A stretch of 64,000 bases of DNA. It comes from Megalobrama amblycephala (Eukaryota > Chordata > Actinopteri > Cypriniformes > Xenocyprididae). A model generated the notes under the pieces. It was not told the DNA's origin, searched no databases, and was given only the letters and a program-made list of their open reading frames with translations. Below are positions 56,510 to 64,000 of the stretch, piece after piece; positions within the stretch are counted from its first letter, which is position 1, and the number at the start of each line of letters is the position of its first letter. Where the stretch lies: NCBI RefSeq assembly GCF_018812025.1, contig NC_063049.1, forward strand, positions 6,547,513-6,611,512. Reading direction: 5' to 3'. The translations under genes and the position numbers were made by a program.

Positions 56510-57000
56510 TACAGTGTTGCTTGAAAGTTTGTGAACCCATTGCAGAATCTGTGAAAATGTGAATGATTTTAAGAAAATTAGAGGGATCATACAATATGCA
56601 TGTGATTTTTTTTATTTAGTACCATCCTGAGTAAGATATTTTACATAAAAATGTTTACATATGGTCCAAAAGACCAAAAAATGGCTGAATTTATAAAAAC
56701 GACCCGCTTAAAAGTTTGTGAACCCCTGATTCTTAATGCTGTGTGTGTTACCTAGATGATCTACGACTGTTTTTTTTTGGTTTGTGATGGTTGTTCAAGA
56801 GTCCCTTGTTTGTCCTGAGCAGTTAAACTGCCCAATATTCTTCAGAAAAATCTAGAAAATTCTTCAGATTTCCAGCATCTTTCGCATATTTGAACCCTTT
56901 CGGTGACTGTATGATTTTGAGATCCATCTTTTCACACTATATTCAAACATTCACTGATGCTCCAGAAGGAAACACTATGCATTAAGAGTCAGGGGTGAAA
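56510..57000. mobile_element. Candidate Tc1/mariner-type non-autonomous element
   Basis: TACAGTGTTGCTTGAAAGTTTG at 56509 with GAACCCATT, and a second AAAAGTTTGTGAACCCCTGA at 56711, are typical of a fish Tc1/mariner MITE, with TA before CAGTG. A clear matching right terminus was not found, so the extent is approximate. Confidence 0.4.
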
Positions 57001-57230
57001 ACTTTTGAACAGGATAAAGATTTCTTCTTATTTTGTTCCATTTTTTTTTATTTTGTTTAAATATCTTTTTTTTTTCTTCATTTAGTACTGGGTGTCTTGC
57101 TGACATTCTGTCTCTATCTGACATTTCCTCTAGTAGAAATGGTGACCTCAAGGGTGTAGGTGAAGACTGGAATTATTTTAAATCAGTTTTGTTGCACAGA
57201 CAGACATGGAACGCACCTACAAATCAACAC

Positions 57231-58334
57231 TTATTCATCTTCTACATCAGAAATGATGTTGCTTTGAAGGTTACACAGGGCAAATTCTCTAATTTTTTTA
57301 TCAATTTTAGGGGTGAGGTTAATTGGAACTGTTGTAAGAAAGGATTTTGAAGTTTTGAGTTGGCATATGACCCGCTCAATGTGGACACGTACATTGGCGA
57401 TGGTGTTGGTGGTGTTTTCTTCAGAGAGTTGCATGCCTGTCTTGGTGAATGCTGGAATGACAAGTTTCACCGTCTATTCATAGAGGAGATCAGTAATGCT
57501 GAAGCCTCTGTCTGTCGTTACTTTATCGCCTGGATGAAGGTATTCCAGGAACCCTGAATTTGCAGTTATGAATTTATCATAACACCAGATTGTTGTAGGT
57601 GTAAGATGTAGGTGGCTTCAGGTTGAGTTGTGATTTTGAAGTGTAGTTGTGGTCAGAGACAGGTAGATCCTCCCAGTGTATTTCTGCATCACAGTTCAGG
57701 GGCACGTGGATGTGATCATCCTCACAGTTGTCCATCTGGCCATTGTAAAGATAAAAAAAAAAAAAAAAAACCTTCAAAACATAACATCTGGTCACTGACA
57801 CTCATCGATGCATCTGTGGAAATAACATAACCATAAACATATTTTTACATTAGTACTAAAAAAACATCATGAGAATTAATATATGTTGGCACCCAAATTT
57901 AAACAGAACAGTACATGAGAGAGAGATATGTTAAAAACAAGACAGTATACAAACAATCTCTAACTCTAGTGTTAATACTTTGGTCAATATCAATATCTGA
58001 ATGAGAGATGTAGCTGGCCTGTTATCATCTGCAATCTCTGTAATTTACAGGAATAATGTAAGCTACTGCAAGACTGTAATTTACCATAATACTATCGTAA
58101 ATATGTACCATTGTACTATCATAAATATGAAATAAATAGGTAATAGTAATAATGCAAGATTCGTTGTATTTTGTTATCTGCTCGTTACTGATCTCAAATG
58201 TATTCATAGAACGGACTTCACAAATCTAACGTTAGGCTAACAAGCACATGGCTAGCTAAGTTAGCTTACCTTAATCTGACAACCTGTTTAGCACCCGGCG
58301 TGACTTCTTTACTGGAACATCGTAGCTGAGCCAT
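57231..58334 (-). pseudogene. DDE transposase remnant of a spliced DNA transposon
   Basis: On the minus strand, 57610-57231 encodes NSGFLEYLHPGDKVTTDRGF, then LLYE, an in-frame TAG at 57476, VIPAFTK, VRVHIERVICQLK and DKKIREFALCNLQ. These match the DDE_Tnp_4-type nuclease of THAP-associated and IS4EU/Harbinger-like transposons: the second catalytic Asp in DRGF and the Glu in HIER. To the right, 57660-57735 is open and acidic (NCEDDHIHVPLNCDAEIHWE). 58334-58270 looks like a first exon (MAQLRCSSKEV, GTAAGC donor). Most of the body is missing. The stop and the loss of the first catalytic Asp region make it inactive. Confidence 0.65.
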
Positions 58335-58467
58335 TTCTCGGGTTAAGGGTGTTCGTCAGTCGGTTTCCCAATCCCGTCCATGAAATGGTACAAACACATA
58401 AGGGCGCTTGGGTGGGCACTTCAAGTTTAGCGCCTTCAGCCATTGCCTCAGGTGCTCCTCCTCTTAA

Positions 58468-59331
58468 AGGTCCAATATGTAAGAAATCTGTCTGCTAGAG
58501 GCCAATTCAAAACAAAGGCGTAGCTTGATGATGCCAAGTTTGAGAGCTTAATATTGGGACATGTGGTCTCCACCTCAACGGACAGTGCAAGAGAATAGGG
58601 ATACGACTCGGCTTTTCCGGTCATGAGTATGAGGTAACGCAGCTCTGTTTATCATATTAGATACATTTGAGAGTGTTGAAAATGATGTTATAATGTTAAT
58701 CTGTGCGTTCGCTCGGCGGCTGCTGTGAGACACTGTTACACACTGCAGGAAGATAGATTGATTTTACAATATCATATTAAATGCTGGATGGCCTTTGTTG
58801 ATAAATGGCATGCAATTAATTTTAAAACGTATTGTATGATGGAGAAAATGCTGTATTACTGTTACTAAAAATAAAGCTGCATCTGATTATGCTATGTTAG
58901 CTACTTCACAAAATAGTGTTTTTCTCTGAGGCATGGTAAAGCATGGTAAAGCATTACTCGCAAAAAATCAAGAAAATTAGATTTAATCAATAAGACTAAA
59001 CGTGTTGAGCTATATAACAATAATTCGTTTTCTGTCTATAAATATATCAAAACAGTTGTTCCCTTGTCTATTAAAACATGTAATATATATGTCTTTGGTG
59101 TTTCCATGGTTTCTACAAAATAAACCGGAAACCGAGGGTAACGCGGGTATGATGCAATTGACAGGCGACTCCTCACACGTCCCGGAGCCTTGGTTAAAAT
59201 TGCAATTTTCTCACGATTTACAAATAGTTGGAAACATTTGGGATGTTGTAAGTACTCAAGTGAACAAAATATATAACACTGGCCTTGTGGTTTTTGGATA
59301 TTTTACTGCAAAATTCTTACATATTACACCT
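58468..59331. mobile_element. TTAA-target MITE (0.86 kb)
   Basis: Flanked by TTAA (58464-58467, 59332-59335), with ends AGGTCCAATATGTAAGAA and the complement of TTCTTACATATTACACCT. The interior is non-coding; a 135-codon frame near its right end has no domain. Confidence 0.8.
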
Positions 59332-59335
59332 TTAA

Positions 59336-60240
59336 GCAAAATTGTAGGGTCATTTAAAAAAAAAAAAACTTTTGCACATCAATTTTGGCCTCTATGTTTG
59401 GTGTGGTAAGTTTACACAATACAAAAGAGCTCAAAAGAATATCACTGGAATGAAGGGTTATGATCGGGCAAAGCGCTTTAGGACCTGCGTTTATATTAGA
59501 AAAGCTTTCCAGCACTGGAGAGAGATAAGCAGGAAGGCCTGAAAACAGACACAGAGGCTGCTTTGATTCCTTATCATGTGAGTAACACTGGGTTTTGATT
59601 GTCTGGAGCTGCTGTTCTGTTGGCGATTAACAAGAAACTCTTGTTTGTATTTACTCTTGTGTACTGTATGTTATTTTTTTGTGCTTCCTTGTCATTAGTT
59701 CATCATCTGTGCTTTAATTTTCCTGAAGCATTTTGTTGCGTGTCAGCTGTAATAAACAGACATCTACTCACATTGCGTGTGTAATAGAGGCCAGCTAGAA
59801 AGAGTTGTTTAGGTAAACTACTGCACACTGACAACTGCTAGAGAATGAGGTGTTTAGTGTCATTGTTAGTGCATTTGCCTCGCAGCAGTGATCGAGCCGG
59901 GGTTCGAGACCAAATTGGGAGCAGCATGGTTAGTATTGGAGTGTGAGTTTTGGAGGCGGAGCAATGAAGAGAGGGGCGGGATTGTTTGGGTTGAAATTGA
60001 ATTTGAGAAATTGCATAAAGCACCTTTAAATGTATTAAAATGCATTAAACATATGACTTATTGTTTAAGTAATATTTATTAAATTGATTTAAAGTTATTA
60101 CATTTCTTATTAGGTCAGTTACAAAAAGAATTGACAATCAAGTTTATATCATTTTAACTCCATGTCATCATATAACTCCAATACATCATATCTTCATTGG
60201 AGAGCATGTATCTCCGCTTCTTTGCTGCCATCTTGTTACT
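59336..60240. repeat. No gene; weak tRNA-like SINE head at about 59855-59920
   Basis: TTAGTGCATTTGCCTCGCAGC with GGGGTTCGAGACC about 30 bases later resembles pol III A and B boxes of a tRNA-derived SINE on the plus strand. The body is not clear. The rest is AT-rich. Confidence 0.4.
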
Positions 60241-61000
60241 CTAAACTAGGTTAAGAGACCTCTCCAGCTCTACTAAATAATTTAGGAGCTGAGACCTAGT
60301 CTTGACACTTAGGAACCTTTATGAATCATACTTATTCTTAAGTCTAGGAATAAGAGTAAAATTACATCATTCTTAGAATTTTGACACACTTAAGACTAAA
60401 ATTTTACTCTAAGCGGCTCTATACATAGAGGGCCAGGGCCCATATTTATCAAGCTTCTCAAAATGCCATTTTAGTCTTAAGTGCTGAGAATTCATGAAAT
60501 TTACTCCTACTTTCAAATTTAAGCATAAAAGCAAGTTATCAAATTTCTTAAAGCTAAGAATCACTCTTACTCTCACAGTTATTTAAGACAGCTTGAGAGG
60601 TCTCTCAAGTGGTTAGGAGTTGCCAGTAGCGGCTTGTGATGGCACTGAGGAGAGAGAGACGTGTGCAAATCTTTCAGGGGAGTAAGAATGTTTTTTGAAA
60701 TGTTTGACGATGAGCAGTTAATCTAACGGTATCGTTTTACACAGAGCAGGCATCATCTTTGTCAGCGCTGATTAACGTTGGGCTGAATTGTTTGACTAAG
60801 GGGCCGTTCACATATCGCTTTTGTGCGCGCAAATTCGTTATTTCAGATGTAAGTGCGCGACAAGTGGACTCATAATAGAAGCGATGCACATGCGGCGTGG
60901 CACGCTCGCTTTGTCCAGGCTCACCTATGCCGGGGCGAGATGAAAACATCTAAACTTTTCAGAATGTCGCAAGCACAGTGACAAGAACCAACCGATCAGC
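60241..61000. repeat. Ends of several short repeats, no gene
   Basis: Between 60240 and 60620 two AT-rich repeat ends face one another around GAGGGCCAGGGCCCATATTT, each with TAAGACTAAAA/TTTTAGTCTTAA. At 60801 GGGGCCGTTCACATATCGC is a terminus type of fish hAT or Harbinger MITEs; its partner was not found. Confidence 0.4.
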
Positions 61001-62599
61001 TTCGGCCCTTCCGTAAGACGAAAAGCTGATCGTAGCTGTACTTATTTCATTATTACATAGCTGTTTTATTTCTCATCTCCATAAATATATGTAGTAGTAA
61101 AGCTAATTCAAGGGCTAGAAATCAATTAATCTTTTGCTGATACTTCCTCGTCATTGTGGAGAGCGCAGTTCATGGTTGCACAACAATGACAGACGCCACA
61201 GGAGAACAAGCTCTTGTGGAAAGAAGGAGAAAATGGCACGGCATGGTGACTGATTATATCATAAAATCTAGGCTATATATAGGCAGGTCAGTTAACAGCC
61301 CACCGGTTTAAAATTTGCAATTAAAACATGGTGGAAAATGTGTTTATCTTTCATTTCCAATGTGTATATCCAATGTATTCTCTTGAAAATTCTTTATTGT
61401 CAAATGTGTGTTGAATGGGGAGAACTGGGACGAAAGTAACAAAGCGAATTTCTCAGAGCCTTGACTACATTTGCATTCCAAGTTATGACAGCACGTTCAG
61501 CACGCAACCCTTGACGGAGCTGCCAAATATCAGGTGATTTCATCATTGTTTCTCGCAGTTAGGTCCGGAAAGCAGTTTTTGAGTACGGTAAATAAATTGC
61601 TGAAGCAGTATTTTTTTTTTAATTACAAGTTGTGTTTCTCATTTCATGTGTCACAATAATGATCGATCTACAGGTTATTTAGTGCTGTAACACATCCTGA
61701 AGTTTACCTTGTCAGAATTTTTCAGTATGAAAGTAAATCGGGATTAAACATCAGGAGTTCCTGTCGGGATGAATGTAACACTTGTTATTTTGAACATACT
61801 CTGGGTTGGCTGAACTTACTCCCGGATGTGTTTTTGCAACCAGTCTACCTTGAGTAAGCAAGGTTTGGGTTAGTCAGATGAGAGTTCAGGGTATGTTTGA
61901 TGGTAAGATAACCTTGCTTTCTGGAATACCCCACAGAGCTGAAGTTTTGGCGCAGGAAGCTGCTTGCTGTGGCCTGAAAAGAAAATCGCTTGGACAGTAT
62001 GTTTGTAGCAAACAGTCTGTCCGTTCACCTCTGCCCATTCAGCTGCGTTGTTGTTCTTCAGGCATATGTATGTTTCCTCAGTAGCACAAAAGTGTTGTTT
62101 GCATTTTACTGAAATTCATTTAGAGCTCAAGTTTGACTACAAACACATGGGAAACATGACTGTAACAATATTTTACACAATGAGGTTAACAACACTTGCC
62201 ACATGGATCATGAGTCATATACGCACCAGAGGAAGCATTTCAAGTTGTTAGGACATATTTTATAAAGGCTCTAACATGAAACAGCACAGTGTATGCATGC
62301 ATATTTCATCATGTCAGCTTCAAATGTATATGTGCAAATAAGGACACTGATATAGCTGATACAGGGTGTTTCATAATAATTTTCAGTTAATTATTTATCA
62401 GATGGATCATATAGTTTTTCAGGGGCGTAGCCATCATTTCAGAAGTGAGGGGGACAGAAATGTTGGGTGTAATACCACTTTTGGTTACACTTTATTTTAA
62501 GGTGTCAGTATTACAGTGTAATTATACATTTAAGTACTGAGTAATAACAATTAACTGCATGAAACAATCAATTTTTTTTTGTGAGTTTTGCCAACTTAT
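61001..62599. other. No supported feature
   Basis: AT-rich DNA with a few short frames (61878-62251) that lack motifs, codon pattern or splice context. Confidence 0.3.
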
Positions 62600-62892
62600 T
62601 CGGGTTTACAGTGATGTCATGAAAAGCACCAGCAGACATGTCAGAGTTCAAAACAGACACACAGATATGCACAAACTTGTTTTTATATCATTATGCAGAC
62701 TTTCCATAGACAATGATTTTTAAAATGATTTTTTTATTATTTTTATATGTACGAACAGCATATTATATACTCTAACCCTAAAAACAACCCTCACTGAAAA
62801 CATTCTGCAGTTTTATAGACAACTGAATGCCCTTTCACACCAATGAGGTGCCAGGCAGTTTACCATTGTGGTTGCTTTATATTTCCTTTCTG
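62600..62892. repeat. MS4A-flank block, copy 5
   Basis: It matches 29330-29590 from AGCACCAGCAGACATGTC through CACCAATGAGGTGCCAGGCAG to GCTTTATATTTCCTTTC, with a (T/A)-rich indel in the middle. It stops at 62892, where unrelated sequence begins (TGTGACAGAGGG). This suggests that MS4A-derived flank extends past 62 kb. Confidence 0.7.
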
Positions 62893-63339
62893 TGACAGAG
62901 GGCTCTGTCACGGTCGCAGCAGCACTACATTTACACGCACATTAGGATGGCCCTTATTTTTGGACTTTTGAAATCTTCCACTCTCACCCACCCTGTCAAC
63001 TCTCCTTCATGGGAAATGGAAACAAACCAAATTTCGCTGAGATTGGAGTATGTTTAGGGTGTCCTCAACAAAACTGAAATTGTCTTAATGACCAGAACAG
63101 CATGTAATTAATAATTATACAAAACCATTTGTAAATGGTGAATTAGGTTAAAAACGAGAACACAGAATAGTGTTGTTAGTCTTAAAATGTTGAATTACAA
63201 TGCTGCTGATAAGAGCTGATCTTTGAAAAGTCTTGGACCTCCTTCATGCTTCACTAAACACTTTTCCCATTCAGTGCAGATATACTCGAAGAACATTGCC
63301 AATGAAAGTGAAAGGGGAAAGTGACATGTAAAGGCCAAT

Positions 63340-63578
63340 GCTCATAACCCATACTCGAAATTTGTCCTCTGTATTTAACCCATCCAAGTTAGTGCGCGCA
63401 CATTAGGTGAACACATACATGCGGAGCAGTGGGCAGCCATTATTCTGTGGTTAGGATTAGGAGTTAGGTGTTTTGCTCAAGGACACCTCAGTTATTTCCT
63501 GCCCGTGCTGAAATCGAACCAGCAACCTTTGGTTTACCCATCTGACTCACTAACCATTAGGCCACAAATGCCCCCATG
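63340..63578 (-). repeat. tRNA-derived SINE, minus strand
   Basis: Read on the minus strand it starts GGGGGCATTTGTGGCCTAATG, with a pol III A box (TGGCCTAATGGTTAGTGAGT) and a B box (GGTTGCTGGTTCGATTTC). It continues into GAGGTGTCCTTGAGCAAAAC and ACCTAACTCC, the conserved body of a widespread fish tRNA-SINE. The far end near 63340 is approximate. Confidence 0.85.
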
Positions 63579-64000
63579 GAAAATTAGCAATAAAGACTCC
63601 TCCTTGTTTTCAAGCAAGAATAATTCATCCTGGTTATGCAAAGTGGCCATTTAATATCAGAAACAGTCAAAAGTTTATCAGTGAACGAAACCTTTGCTAA
63701 TATTTCCAATCAGATATCAAGTTCCTGTTGATTAAAAAGATGCATTCTTTGAGCATACCCTAAATAACCCTAAGTTATCTGGATGGAATTTTGCATACAT
63801 TACTTACTTCTAGTGGAGAAACAAATGAGGTGGTGAGAAGTTAACATTTCCAAAAATGAAAAAATTACCACACAATAAGGGCCACCCTAACGCACATATA
63901 ATCCATTATCCACACATTTTCCTGTTTTCCCTACCCTTGGGTACACACTACGGTCAGGTGAACGCTCCAGCTGCATACATAACGCACACATTATCATTCC
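63579..64000. other. No supported feature
   Basis: AT-rich sequence. A segment near 63855-63895 (ACACAATAAGGGCCACCCTAA) mirrors CACATTAGGATGGCCCTTATTT near 62940. The two may be the ends of an element spanning 62.9-63.9 kb that contains the SINE. Confidence 0.35.

Overview
The window looks like teleost nuclear DNA, most likely from a cyprinid (carp, goldfish or zebrafish relatives). The evidence is long AT-rich introns, GT-AG splice sites, (TA)n, (GT)n and (GA)n microsatellites, and a dense mix of fish-type transposable elements: L2-like LINEs, Ty3/Gypsy, DIRS, hAT, PIF/Harbinger-like, TTAA-target elements and tRNA-derived SINEs. There are no bacterial-style operons and no CRISPR array. Most of the long open frames are decayed transposon genes or microsatellite artefacts.

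The host content is a tandem array of MS4A-like four-transmembrane genes on the minus strand between about 29.2 and 42.2 kb. Two copies can be assembled exon by exon with consistent phases: gene B (noncoding exon at 39045, coding exons 37899 down to 30045, about 219 aa) and gene C (noncoding exon at 42121, coding exons 41376 down to 40154, 190 aa). A third copy keeps only a 5' UTR-like exon at 29227. Copies of their flanking DNA lie at about 7.0-7.7, 29.3-29.9, 39.3, 48.5-49.2 and 62.6-62.9 kb, so the array was once larger or the flank has spread. Gene B's introns took up L2 LINEs and a Harbinger element. One L2 ends about 14 bp from the exon 3 splice acceptor. A weak set of minus-strand exons at 53.9-54.6 kb resembles the GAIN/GPS region of an adhesion GPCR.

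Layout: 0-5.5 kb, two decayed Gypsy pol regions, the second split by a hAT with a 5-bp target duplication. 6.4-7.7 kb, an MS4A-flank block with a solo LTR. 7.87-13.64 kb, a 5.8-kb DNA transposon with Harbinger-like ends and a TTA duplication; it carries a spliced gene for a Ulp1-like cysteine protease joined to an F-box-like segment, and a foldback built of 21-bp units. 15.6-16.5 kb, an L2 3' end. 16.6-25.3 kb, a near-complete Gypsy element with both LTRs, which hosts a solo LTR and a hAT-like insertion. 25.3-29.2 kb, inverted repeats and a GTTGCTAGG minisatellite repeat. 29.2-42.2 kb, the MS4A array. 42.8-48.65 kb, a SINE and a nest of elements inside elements. 49.2-50.5 kb, DIRS and LINE scraps. 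50.6-52.0 kb, a foldback. 53.5 kb, a solo LTR. 55-59.3 kb, several DNA transposons and a transposase remnant. 63.3-63.6 kb, a SINE.

Many insertions can be ordered because target-site duplications are visible and the pre-insertion reading frame, or a paralogous empty site, is present in the same window. Everything here was read by eye. Exon edges follow splice consensus and phase; no alignment or database search was run.
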